A DNA stretch of 64,000 nucleotides from Hippophae tibetana. Lineage: Eukaryota > Streptophyta > Magnoliopsida > Rosales > Elaeagnaceae. The position numbers and the translations under genes were made by a program. The number at the start of each line of letters is the position of its first letter. Position 1 is the stretch's first letter. Under the pieces are notes generated by a model. It did no database searches. It was given only the letters and a program-made list of their open reading frames with translations, and had not been told where the DNA came from. Location of the stretch: the NCBI GenBank assembly GCA_037013495.1, contig CM072804.1, positions 38,766,001-38,830,000 of the forward strand. Direction: 5' to 3'. Positions 13,361-24,896 of the stretch are shown piece by piece.

Positions 13361-14589
13361 GCTACCTCCCTTAACACGACTAGGATGGTCGTGTTCGAAT
13401 GCATGATATAGAGCATCTCTCCCAAGCTCTTCAAGTATTGCACCCCTGGATATTTGTTCTTGAACAACTCTCTACAAATAATAAAGCACACAAACATATC
13501 ATGCATTATTACATCAATTATTAAAAATCATTAAGACTTTGTATCAATCGAAATTACTAACCAACTTATTTAGTTGTTCTTCTCATCACTTAGTCATTGG
13601 TCTTGACTTCTTTGTTTTGGGAGTCTTTTTTTATATGTACAATTCAGTTCTGGTAACCGGTCTACCCAATTCAACTTCCTACATAAATTATGAAAAATTT
13701 ATTAACCATGACATGAAATTAAATTGAGGAAAATAAATATAAAAATATTTATAAATTAACACAAATTAATAATACCATTCTATATCTAACTTTAGGATTT
13801 GAAGACCTCCCAATACGGTTAGGAAGAATGTTATGCATTTGTATATTCTGATGTTCTTCCCTAATAATTTGAAATTCATCTGTACGTTTATAATCAATGA
13901 AGTCTTTCAAAACTTGAGGTGTAATCTAGGGGTGTCCTTCAGGGATTTTGTAGAGCTCTACTTCATCAAGTGGTTCCAAATATTGAAATACATAATTTCT
14001 TTCCAATCTGGAATTCTTATATTCCTTCCACGCCTTATTTGTAATCTTATAATACTTGCTCTTCCAATTTTCATCGAATTTGTAACTATTCTATAAAAAT
14101 ACACTACAAAAGATTATATATAATAGAAAAAAGATATAATATATGTAATTGATTATAAAATATAAGAGACTTACACAAATGGTTATCCATATTTTGAACT
14201 TTTCTACATCGTTAACCTGAGACCAATCATTTATATTGATTGGTATACTGGACTTCACAAGTATTCTAATAGAGGATTTCAATTGTTGGCCACTTTCCCC
14301 TATTGGATTACCAATAGCATCAAATAGAACATGGACTCTATCATCTGGGTTAAGTGGAGCATCAAGTATATTTGCCCAACCCCTTCTTTTCAAATGCCCC
14401 AATAGATCATTTGGATCTACAAGCTCTGTTACCCGATGATCGATGAAATATCTGAAAACAATGGAGAAATATAAATTAATTGATAATTTTAGGAACATAT
14501 ATATATATATATACAAGAATATAGAATATACCTTATTTTTAATTAGGTTTTTGATCGTATACATATATTCCCTCACAATCACTTCGAGC

Positions 14590-16294
14590 CTATGACGTAG
14601 AATCATCATCATCAACTAGATCATCAAATACATTAGGCAATTTGTTTGAGAAATTACTAATATTGGTTAATATATCAAGCATAAGGTCATCATCTTCTAA
14701 AACATCACAATGGTAAAATTCGTTTTGTGGAGGGGTTAACACAATAGACCATCTTGTGTCAATTTGATCGCTCACGTAAAATACTTGTTTTGCATGAAGT
14801 GCTAACATGAAAGGATCATCTGTGTGACTTATCTTTGATAAATTTACAAGGATAAATCCAAAATCATCTATTTTATATCCAACATTGATAACATCTTCGA
14901 CCCAATCACACAAGAAAACTTTTTCATAGGAGACCTCATAATCCAATTCCTAAATCTCTTGTATTATATCAAAAAGTATAGGATTACCATCTTTTGAACT
15001 GGAAAATTGCATAGTTTGTGCAACCATCTTCACACCACTATTTTGATTTACTCAGACTTTGTCCCTAGCTTGATTTGTAAACCTTGATCCATTTATTGTG
15101 AAACTAGAAAATGATTTGACATCGAATTTTAGGCTATGTGCAAGCCATTCTAAACTTTTCTGTTATTTTATGATTGGGTTTCTTGAGTTCATCTCGAATC
15201 TATGTATAAAAAACATGAAATTTGTTTAAAGCAAAGTTTTAAAACATTGCATAGATCTAGGAACATAAATGATTTTTTGTTTGTGACACTTACATGGTGG
15301 TGAAATAAATTAATAACCTCTCGCTTATGTTCATCATACAACTATTTTTCTCCTCTTTTTTTTTTATAATGAGGATCGATCTTCAATAAGTTTAAATGCA
15401 TCCTGTAATATTATTAAAGATATATGAAGTACATATCATCATTAATAGTTAATTTTGTTTTGCATAAATGGAAAGGTGAAACATCACTTACTCTATGTAC
15501 GATTCTGTCTCGTTATTATTTATCAAAATGATTCGGTGTGCTTTTTCCCATCGAGTGCCATCAATAAACAATTTCTTACTTCCACCAAGCATAAGGTTAC
15601 CTACTTGGATCATGTGACGTTCTAAGAACAACTTATGCATAGGATTCCCAATTTCAGTGCAACCACTAAATTATTTAGAACAAAACTCAATGGCCTCTTC
15701 AGTAATGTAGCGTTCCACCATGCATCCTTCATGTCGTTTTCTATTATTTACATATCCTTTAAGGACTTGCATATATCTCTCAAAAGGATACATCCACCTT
15801 AAGTAAGTAAGACCATACAATTGAACCTCTCAAACTAAATGAACACACATGTGAATCATTATATCGAAGAAAGAAGGAGGAAAATATTTTTCAATTAGAC
15901 ACAAAGTCTTTATAACATCTTTCTGTAAATAGTTTAACTCGCCAATTGATATAAATTTCTTGCATATTTTATTGAAGAATGAACCAAAATGAATTATTGA
16001 TAATCAAACATGTTTTGGAAGACTTGATCTAATAGCAACTGGTAATAAGTGTTGCATTAAGATATAACAGTCATGTGATTTCAGTCCATAAATTTTCTTA
16101 TTGGTGATAGACACAAAATGTTTTAAGTTGGATGAGTAACCATCAGGAACTTTCACACCCGCCAAACATTTACAAAACACATCCTTCTCTTTTGTTGACA
16201 TTGTATATGATGTTGGTGGCAAGTATGTTCGATTCTTATCATTTTCCACCCTTGATGCCAAGTCAGGTCGTTGATGAGTGCTCATTTTCCACAT
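14590..16294 (-). pseudogene. TNP2-type CACTA transposase, C-terminal part (DUF4218 and DUF4216 regions)
   Basis: At 16004-16294 the minus strand reads a long stretch containing YTMSTKEKDVFCKCLAGVKV, then YGLKSHDCYILMQHLLPVAI, the hallmark upstream of DUF4218. About 15690-15810 gives RWMYPFERYMQVLKGYVNNR and HEGCMVERYITEEAIEFC, the DUF4218 core. A probable intron with GT..AG ends follows at about 15200-15295. At 14590-14946 the DUF4216 region reads CDWVEDVINVGYKIDDFGFI and HAKQVFYVSDQIDTRWSIVL. The N-terminal catalytic transposase domain is missing because a gypsy relic abuts at about 16290. Stops interrupt the rest. An intact TNP2 cuts and moves CACTA elements; this remnant cannot. Confidence 0.8.
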
Positions 16295-18411
16295 TTGGGT
16301 TTAACCTCTTTATTAGCTATTAACAACTGTTGGAGGCCATCTTATTTAATAATGAAAAAAGCTTCAATTCCTATTAAAACACCTCTAACTATTGCATCAA
16401 GTATAGTTATTATTTACCCCAATAATCCACCATATTATATTTTAATTTGTAACCATGGAGGAATAATATGGGTATTTTTCAATCGCTTTTTGATATGTTA
16501 TCATGCCTTATAAAAAGGTTCTCAATCGTTAAAAGAATTGATAGCATTCCTAAATTTGGCTATCTTTGATGGTGGAAAATATTTTGCTAAGAATTTCTCA
16601 CCTAAGTCATCCCAATTTGTGATGAATTATGTTGGTAATGAATTTAACCACGCCTTTGCCTTGTCCTTTTGTGAGATGGGAAACAAGCAAAGACTTATGA
16701 AATCTTCTAATACTCCATTAATCTTAAAGGTATCATATAACTCAATGAATATGGTGAAGTGGGAGTTAGGATCCCAATTATATATCCCTCCAAATTGACT
16801 AGATTGTATCATTTGGATCACAATATGTTTTTTCTCAAAGTTGTTTGCATTGTTTAGAGATTTATTGATGGATGATTAAACTCCATCCACTTGTAGTACT
16901 ATAAAGTCCCAAATAGGTTGGAGGATGATGATGATCCATTGATCTTCTAAATTTTCCATAGCTCTAAGCTAATTTTGGGGTAGGTATCCTCTTCTTAACC
17001 TATGAAGAGTTATGATCATCTAAGGATCAAAAGGTTGAAGATTAGCACATGTCTTCCTCAGCATTCAACAAATTTAAAATAAAAAGATTAAATTTCCTAA
17101 ACTAATACTGCTACACGAATACTAATATTAATTATAAACTTATTATATTTACCAACAACTCTGCCAAAACCTTGGTAACAATTTTGCAAGAATAAAGGTC
17201 GTCCAAATAATAAAGTGTATTAAGCACAAGTGTCATCCTATAGAGTGTGTTTCTCCATTATAATTAAGTACCAATACATAGCAATCACAATATTGTTTAT
17301 GTGAATAATAAGAAAAAAATATATTAAACCTAAAATTGATTCAAAGTAAAAAATAATGATTAAGTAAATAATGTTTGAAGACTGATCAATGAATCCCCTA
17401 ACCACTCTACATGGACATCAAATATCAGTGAATGGTTCCTCTACCTAATTGATTGACTATATACTCTTATATACCTATAAATATTTATGAAGCATTCTTT
17501 TGAGTTATGTGCAAACATTCATATTATCATGCTATTTTATTTACATATCAATTATGATCATATGTAACATTCCACACATTCATCAATCATATTGTCATAT
17601 TATTTCAATTCATGCGATAATAATTATATGACTAATTCAAAAACTTATTTTTTCAAGGTAGGGTATGAATATCAAATCATATAATTATTGACCAAAAAAT
17701 AATCACATTAAGATCAAAATTATTATATCTACTAATAACAAAAAAAGTCTTTCAATTAAATAAAATCAATCACATGGTTTAGGGCTAGGTTTATCAAAAA
17801 ATTTAAATAAGAACCTTACCACTCAGAGCTTTAAAAATCAACATTGAAATATATGAGTGCATAAATGTTACAACAATGACAAAGAAAGAAATTAGATCCA
17901 ACTTTGATGAAGAATCCAACTCCTTCTTTAATCTCCCATGCTAGTTTCAATTACCTTCTTAACTTTTCTCTACTAGATCTCTCTTCGTTCCTTTAAGATC
18001 CTCTATATTCTTATAATTCTCCTTGTTATTTGTGTCTTTTTTTGGCCTTATAATTCTCTTTGTTCCTTTGAATGATCATTTATAGTTTATGTATCATATT
18101 AACTTAGATAGAATGGTTGAAATTGAAAGTTGAAGTTTAAATCAAGGTTGATGTGTCAAACTTTGCTTCACTCGATCAATTGAGACCCTTCTCCATCAGT
18201 CTAATTATGACATTATTCAACTCGAGAGCACTTGAGTAGACTCTCTTTTTCCATTCCGAGGTATAATGCCTTTTTCCTTCATCATTCCTGAATTAATTAT
18301 GTCATGCCTCGATCTATTGATAGATGCCTTGATCTATCAACCCTTTTGATCCTGATTGTTTTGAATTGCCTATTTTTGATCCATTTGATATTTTTTTCAC
18401 CTACATTAACA
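16291..18411 (-). mobile_element. Ty3/gypsy (Athila/Tat-like) relic: LTR and gag
   Basis: The minus strand reads a gypsy gag between about 17060 and 16300, with blocks such as KDKAKAWLNSLP, NWDDLGEKFLAKYFPP and PPWLQI. A diverged primer-site-like sequence, TGGCAGAGTTGTTGGTAA, lies on the minus strand near 17155-17173. To its right, about 17190-18411 is probably the 5' LTR: it has no coding sequence and its far end, read on the minus strand, begins TGTTAATGTAGG. Protease, reverse transcriptase and integrase are not present here. The relic is broken and old. It replaces the 5' part of the CACTA element at about 16290, so one inserted into or recombined with the other. The gag call is firm, the LTR limits are not. 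Confidence 0.55.
16300..17060 (-). pseudogene. gag remnant (Athila/Tat-like gypsy)
   Basis: The best-conserved part (16627-16821) reads FGGIYNWDPNSHFTIFIELY, then a KINGV block and DKAKAWLNSLP, matching the gag core FGG...EDP..HL..FLE.......GV......LFPFSL.D.AKAWLNSLP of Tat/Athila elements. A related gag occurs on the plus strand near 29880-30300 in another copy. This is a fossil with several breaks. Confidence 0.65.
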
Positions 18412-19868
18412 TAGTTTAAACATAAGATATATTTTTAATAATATTCATATCAAAACAGAACTAATATCTAACTTGTGGCCAAATAGCTCTACTTTCATTG
18501 GATTATTAGAGCTACAAAAAATGAAACCACCGTTTGGTGGTGATGACCATGGTGTATGTACGTTTGATTTGTTAACTAAGTGATTACATAGGATGATATT
18601 TTTTAGAATTTATCGGGATTGGAGCCTTAGAGCTTGTAAATTTGTCCATTGTTTTTTTTCTTCTTTTTTTGTTGGAAGAATAAAAGGGTTTATTTCATTG
18701 AGACCTTGTTGAACTCTATTTTAGATGCCAATAGACATTTTTGCTCAATTGTCCAGGTGTGATAACATTCCTTTATCAAGGTTCAAGAACCTAGTCAAGC
18801 ATGGTGAAGGATGTCACGTCGTGTGAATGTAGCAATATAGCTTATGATGCATAACCAAAAGGTGGCTGATAGGTTGTAGTTGTGTGGTTAGTGTCTATTT
18901 GGTCGATGGTTCTACTATAGTCGTCTCTTAGCTAGTGACACATATTTTGGGTAGTAATTCCTTGCTAGTCATATCCTTATCGATGGTGCTTGGTCTAGGT
19001 GACACCTCCTTGTAGGCTATGTTTTGCCAATTGTGCTTGGCCTGGGCGACAATTCTTGATCAATCTTGGGACCCGGGTTTAGGAAGTTGTTTCATTATCT
19101 TCTTGGAAAGATGGAAGTTCAACCTCTTAGAGATCTTGGAGCTTAAATGGACATAAGATTGGCCTATTATAGGCCATGTAGTATGTTAACTTCATTTTGA
19201 AGAAGTTTTATGGGTTTTAAGGTTCTTTTCTCAAATATTGTATAACTCAAGATCTGAGAAAGCATCAAAAATATATATTTTAATCTAGTTTTGATTAAAC
19301 TAATAGAGCAACAATGTTTCCCATAGATGCGCCAAATGTTGATGTCGAATTTTCTTAATATCAATAATTGGTTGTAACTCTTCTTGTTGTGGACCTGAGA
19401 ACATAGAATATACCGTTAGAATTTCGGACCACCACAAGATGGTGACCTTTGGTTCTCTAATACTAAGTAAATTCATGTAATTAGCAATAAAGAATGAAAC
19501 TAATCTCTCTCTTTGTGATCTAGAATGTTAAAGAGATATTTAAGTAGATATTGTTTATCTGTATGGTTTATTAGATATCATGTGATGATATGTGAAGTGT
19601 ACAAAGTGAATAAATATGTAGGGGAGATTCCATCTATTGATGACCCTTATCCATTTTGGACTTATCTTAATGTTAGAGTTTATCTCATTATAATTATCTC
19701 TTTATTGGATAATTAGGGAACAATTATTGATTGGTCACTTTGTTGGATATATATTTGATAGTGATGCTCATATGCTAACTCAATGTCTACTATGCTAGTC
19801 TGTAAGTCATATATTGATTGGGACCTCTCATATTGTGCCATATGCCATGGATTAGTTTACACCCAACA
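18412..19868 (-). mobile_element. Second gypsy relic: 5' LTR, primer site and leader
   Basis: An LTR (19338-19868) reads on the minus strand from TGTTGGGTGTAAACTAATCC to ..GACATCAACA, with the short inverted ends TGTTG/CAACA. The adjoining sequence on the minus strand is TTTGGCGCATCTATGGGAAA, a near match to the plant gypsy primer site TTTGGCGCCGTCTGTGGGAA. The leader continues leftwards to about 18480 without a clear gag. The 3' part is missing and the relic is broken. Confidence 0.6.
19338..19868 (-). repeat. Gypsy 5' LTR, about 531 bp
   Basis: The limits are set by the TGTTG...CAACA ends and by the GGCGC-type primer site immediately inside (19318-19337, minus strand). No second LTR of this type was seen in the window. 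Confidence 0.55.
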
Positions 19869-20691
19869 CTTGTAATTTACTACGTTATGTTTTTTTAGCA
19901 TTAATTTGGTACCTTATGTTATCTTTTTATATCAATCAAGTATTTATATTTGATATTGTCATTAAATCTTTATGGATTAAGTCACTTTGAGCAATTGAAT
20001 TAAAGGGTTATGAATTTTTTATCAAATCAGGTTGGTAGGGGTTGATGTAAAGAGACAATTTTATTGTGAGTCCAATTTAGAAATACCAACCAAAATAATT
20101 AGGTGAATTATACTTTTTGAACATTAACTTTTCATATTTAACATTTCAGTCCAATTTAAAAATAATGGACCAACTATGTTAAACTTTATAAGTTAAAAGA
20201 TCAAATAATTTTAAAAAATAAGTTTTTAATACATTAAGTTAGACTAGTACAATATATTTTAGTTAAATTTTTGAATTTAGATTAAATATGTTAAATATGA
20301 AAAGTAATTAAACCAAAAGTTACAAAAAATTTGTTAAGAGATTCAAGTGTTAAAAGCGATAAAATTTATTGATCAAAAATATAATTCACCTAAAATAATT
20401 AATTGATTTGTAATTGAATATATAGAGTATTAAATTGATAGGAAAGAAAAAGCTTAAAATAATATATCATCATTCTCGTTTGTAATTTTTTTTAATTAAC
20501 AGACTTTTACATTATTGGAAAATAATAAAATAATATTTTTAAAATTTTTATTAGTTAAAATAATATTATTTATATTAATTTAAATATTTTTAATTATTAA
20601 AGATATCTAACTTATTATTTTACAATAAATATAATTCAAATATTTTAAATTGAATTAAGATTATTTAAATTCTTTCAAATTGAAATATCAC

Positions 20692-20730
<39 letters not shown>
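20692..20730. repeat. (ATT)n microsatellite
   Basis: About 13 uninterrupted ATT/TAT units in AT-rich DNA, likely length-variable. Confidence 0.95.
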
Positions 20731-20731
<1 letters not shown>

Positions 20732-21954
20732 AGTTATATTGTTATTTAATTTTTTTTAATTGTACTAAATTTTTTATTTGAATTTAATTCAAACAATAAG
20801 GTATCTAAGTTTCATCATCCACGTTTCGTGTTTGATTTATTATTTTTGTGATATTGTAAATATAAATTTTTATTTCATTTTTTTATAATCTTGTAAATAT
20901 AAATAAGTACTCAAGCCTCCACACGCACCTAGAATATTTCTTTTATGGAGCATTATTGATTTAGTAATATTTTATTTCGCTGAACGGTATCATATAATGA
21001 TCGGCGAGATAAAAATTTGACACAATATAATTAAAAACTTAAAATATTATTGTAATTTAAATTTTTAATATTATAGAAATTATTTATTAATGTTAAGTTT
21101 ATTTAACAAAAATAATACTCAAAGTAATTAATTATAAAAATATAATAAATAATATTTTTATTTTATAAAACTATTTGTACCAAAGCAATGACACTAAAAC
21201 AAGTGGTGATATTTTATTATTATAATAATAATTATTAACATAATAAATAATTTATATATTTTTATTATATTAATAAAAAATAATTATAGAGATACGAATT
21301 ATGATTTAATTTGATGAGGTGTATACCTAATAAAAAATAATATTAATTTTTTTAATTATAGTTTATTTTTAATTAAAAAATATATTATATATATATTAGT
21401 AAAAATATGTTCAAATTATTAAATTTTGTTGATATATTGAATATTAAAAGATTAAAATTTAAAATTCTGATAAAATATATTTTTATTTATATATAATTTT
21501 ATAAATATTATATTAAAAAAATTATTTATCAAAAATTAAAATAATACGTGTATCGCTGTCACTAAACACATTCGCACCTGGAAGTATCATTATTTAAAAT
21601 AATGTTAATAATAATATTTTAAATTTGTTGCCCTTATAATATATATAATCACGATTCACTTTACGCATGCTTCTACAAAATATTTTCCCTTATATTTATT
21701 ATACTTGGTCAGACGGCCTAATATATGCTTACAATAAAAACACTACAAAAGATGCGATCATGTATCAAATACAAAATAATAATTCAATATTTAAAACTTA
21801 TAATTATAAAAATAGTATCATTAATCTTATATATTTTTATTATTAAAAAATTAACATATTATTAATGTATTATTTTTATTATTATAAATTTTAAAGATAT
21901 TATTTTTTTAATTTACTAATAATTTTTTTTTATTTTTTTAATTTAAACTTCTTT

Positions 21955-22030
21955 AAATATTACTCCCACTCGGGCATCACGAAATGCATGAAAAATATTA
22001 CTCCCACTCGGGCATCATGAAATGCATAAA
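21955..22030. repeat. 38-bp tandem duplication
   Basis: Two adjacent copies containing TATTACTCCCACTCGGGCAT then CA.GAAATGCAT, differing at two or three positions. Their GC content stands out from the surroundings. The near identity suggests a recent duplication. Confidence 0.95.
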
Positions 22031-23079
22031 GTACCTTTCATCTATAGTATATTTTCTTCGAAGATTATTGAAAATTACACACAAAATTTATAATTATTTT
22101 TATATTTAAATTATTTATATTAAAATATATGGTATAATTATATCAACATATAAACTATTTCATATTTTTTATAATAAATATATTTAAATTATTTACATTA
22201 TAAAATAATTTAAGTATAAATAAATATAAATTTTAATTTTTATCTCGAGTACTTTTCAAAAGGCAAGTTGTGAAAATACTGTTAAGAAAACATATAATTT
22301 TAGCCACACAATATGATTGAATGGATGAAAGAGATAATATGAACCAAGCAATAGATATCATCATTTCATTTTTATAACTTGGTAGTTGACAAATATATAT
22401 ACCCTTAATTTGTCGTGTAAATTATCCTTTCATTTTATGGTGCATTAAATTTGAGAGCTACTCATTGAAAATTTCAATATATGCTCCATAATCCAAGCTT
22501 GTCACTATATATTTAGAGACGGTGGCGGAATTATATGGGGCAGAAGGTCAATGAACCTCTCTTACTTTTTAATAGTAAAAATTATAGTTGTTATATAATT
22601 TATAAAATTGTAAGTAAATTATATTAAATCTATAATTTTTTTTATTTTTAAATTATTATTACTTAAAAATATATTATAAAATCAATAATTTAAACGTATC
22701 ATACTCAATGTATATATAATATCTTTTTTTTAATAAAAAATAAATAATAATTAAAAAATATATATTATTTTTATGATATCCTTTTTAAACTAAAATCTTA
22801 AATCCTTCAACGGTTGAAATGGGACATTGAAAGAATCATCGGTTGTTTTTCTTTGTTTTTTTTTTCTCTCTCAAAGAGCTAAATCATTTAAATTAAAGAT
22901 GTATTTGGCTCTTGGAGAAAAAAAAAACTCAAATGATATAAATAATCAAAATAAATTTAATGAAAACATTATTATAATTATTACATTTTGCTTAAAGAAT
23001 GGTAGTAATTTATGTCAAAAGATTAAAATAAGACAAAAATTAATCTGCAAAATCTTGTCTTTCTAAAAGATCTTTTCAG

Positions 23080-23375
23080 ATGAAATCCATTTAATCTACA
23101 TTCTATTTGATAAAGTCAACTTCAATCTTATTCAATTTCAACTGATTTAATGTTGGACTCCATATGGATTCTACGAGATGAAGTCGAATTCACGTGGATT
23201 CAATCAAATAAAATTAATTTATAGGATAAGAATTGATAAAGTCGATTTTATATCAATTTAATTGAAGTAAACTTCATTTGTAATCTATTCAGCTAAAGTA
23301 GGCTTTATTTGGATTCAACTAGACGAAAATGACTTCATCTTAGTTCATACGAATGAAATTCGTTTCATTTGATGA
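23080..23375. repeat. Degenerate tandem array, period about 30 bp
   Basis: Around ten diverged units share a pattern close to GATGAAGTCGACTTCA followed by TTTGGATTCAATT, for example at 23180-23215 and 23285-23320. Spacing varies from about 27 to 34 bp. It reads like an old minisatellite or a fragment of a dispersed satellite. It has no coding potential. Confidence 0.6.
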
Positions 23376-24493
23376 TCAAAAGAAATTTGTATCTTTGCGA
23401 TATCTTTTTTAACCAAGAGTTAGTAGTATAGATATATATTCTCAAAATAGTAATATAGTATTCTTTTCGTTTACTTTAAATTAATTATATAAATGATTCA
23501 ATTTTATATTTTAAATTAGAGATTTTATCGTATGTTTATCACATGTAATATAAATGAAGAATAATTGTACTATTTAGAGTATTTTCTACATTACTAATAC
23601 ACATATTTATCACGAGGTACGCATGTATACCCATATTTTAATAATAATATACTAATATTTTTAACATTTAATTTTTGGTCTAAAATTTAGATATAATTAG
23701 AAATTTCAGCATTTTTTATGTACATGAATAAAAAAAGGGCAAATTCGTCCTTGAAATAATTAAATTTTCATTTAAACAATAATAACCAAAAAATATTAGT
23801 TTAACTATAAAAACCAAACAAACTTGCAAAAATCTAGGAGAAAGTTTGGAAAAAACCCTAAATGAATCAAATAATTTTGAAGATGATGATTTTGTGAGAA
23901 AAATCAAAAGGGGATTGATGGCTTTGTAATAAAAACTTAGGGATCCAAAACTTGAAACAATAGATATGCTTGGAAATGATGAACAACCCAAACCAACTGG
24001 AATACTAACTAAACATACTAGTCTATTCATTACAATCCATGTAGATCAATAGGATTAATGACAAGTAAATAATCTATACGATATAAAATTATATATGACA
24101 AACTATAACAAACAACAAGTAAAGAGGAAAGAGAAGATAACACTCTCAAGTACTTAAGCTTGAATATACCTTAGTCTTCTCAGAAATATATCTAAAGAAA
24201 AAGATAAAGAAAAAGCATTTGAAAGATGAACAAACTAGGAGTTAATTAATGAGAATCAATACAAGGTATACTAGGTAATAGAAAGAACAAACTAATAAAT
24301 CAAAGGAGTGCAGTCTCTATGATATAGCATATAAATGACATGAATGCAAAAAATAAAGATACTAATACTTTTACGGGTTGAAGACTAGGAGATGGTTCAC
24401 TAACAAGTTGAAGATTGAAAAGTGGTTATTTTGGAGAAAAAACATATTTAAATACGAGTTTTTCTCTAATGTTTTGCCCTCGTGTGTGACATA

Positions 24494-24896
24494 TGTTGAA
24501 ATTTTTAATTAAATTTTTATTTTTAACCGATCGTATATCTTAAATTAAATATGTGGACTACTAGTGTACTATTATCAAAATATTAATTCATATGCATACC
24601 TTTGTTAAATATAAGTACTATTAAAGTCTCAAACCCTTTGAATATCATAATTACCATTTACTTATATCACATGTGTTAAGCATGTGATGAAACCCTCTCC
24701 AATTTAAAATATAAAATGAGACATTTTGTGTAGCTTAAGATAAATATGGGGACAATTATTGGATTGCTTTGAGAATTTGAGTCCATGTGTATTGTTTATA
24801 AGTAAGTCGGAGCATTGTCTTCCTTGGGGTACCTTAATGGATTGGAAAGTCCATAAATTTTATATACTTTAATATGATATCAGAGTTTCTATTAAT
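24494..24896 (+). repeat. Possible LTR end with tRNA-Met-type primer site
   Basis: The stretch ends with TGATATCAGAGTTTC at 24874-24888, similar to the tRNA-Met primer site TGGTATCAGAGC, and starts at a TGTTGAAATTTT motif. This would suit a plus-strand LTR (copia or chromovirus type). No partner LTR, CA end or coding sequence supports it. Confidence 0.3.

Larger units (their letters stand above)
9420..14600 (-). pseudogene. CACTA gene 2 (plant transposase-associated protein), interrupted
   Basis: Minus-strand pieces follow the usual order of the second CACTA gene. A segment at about 14170-14440 contains VLFDAIGNPIGESGQQLKS and DWSQV......KIW, the D..GNPIG...........DW..V....K..IW signature of En/Spm plant transposase proteins. 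About 13780-14070 continues with KAWKEYKNSRLERNYVFQYL and a basic, glutamine-rich stretch. At about 13365-13480 ILEELGRDALYHAFEHDHPS precedes SRVKGG. A coiled-coil-like EEYTKIEEELNSFKASM segment lies near 11530-11600, then a Met/Pro/Gln-rich tail at 11288-11506. The Ulp1-like domain follows at 9600-10310. A solo LTR (11668-13360) splits the gene after SRVKGG. Stops and frame changes show it is dead. Confidence 0.65.
8397..16290 (-). mobile_element. CACTA (En/Spm) transposon, 5' part lost
   Basis: The left edge carries the terminal motif CACTACTACAAAAATGAGC, followed by subterminal repeats like AAAGTCAGTTCGC and TAATCGACTTT. Reading leftwards on the minus strand there is a TNP2-type gene remnant (about 16294 to 14590), then a second gene (about 14600 to 9420) with a plant CACTA transposase-associated region, a Met/Pro-rich tail and a Ulp1-like protease domain. 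The 5' terminus and the catalytic core of TNP2 are absent: near 16290 the sequence changes to a gypsy gag. A solo LTR (11668-13360) is inserted in gene 2, and a foldback lies near the terminus (8919-9231). The element is non-autonomous and decayed. Confidence 0.8.
19869..24493. other. AT-rich intergenic DNA with small tandem repeats
   Basis: No gene is recognised. Contents are an ATT microsatellite (20692-20730), a 38-bp tandem pair (21955-22030) and a degenerate array with a period of about 30 bp (23080-23375). A 104-codon open frame at 23716-24030 (-) resembles no family I know and is probably chance. Confidence 0.5.

Noticed and set aside
14236-14439. 67-codon plus-strand frame
   Set aside because: Shadow of the minus-strand CACTA gene 2 reading, which matches a known family.
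16272-16283. TGATGAGTGCTC, identical to the start of the solo LTR family
   Set aside because: Only about a dozen bases match. The following sequence is not the LTR, and the gag reading appears to run through the region, so it is probably chance or a trace too short to use.
23716-24030. 104-codon open frame on the minus strand
   Set aside because: The composition follows AT-rich DNA (Ser, Phe, Leu, Ile), with no recognisable domain, promoter or splice context.
24494-24888. LTR-like stretch followed by TGATATCAGAGTTTC
   Set aside because: Listed only at low confidence. Without a partner LTR, coding sequence or a CA end it may be chance similarity to a primer site.
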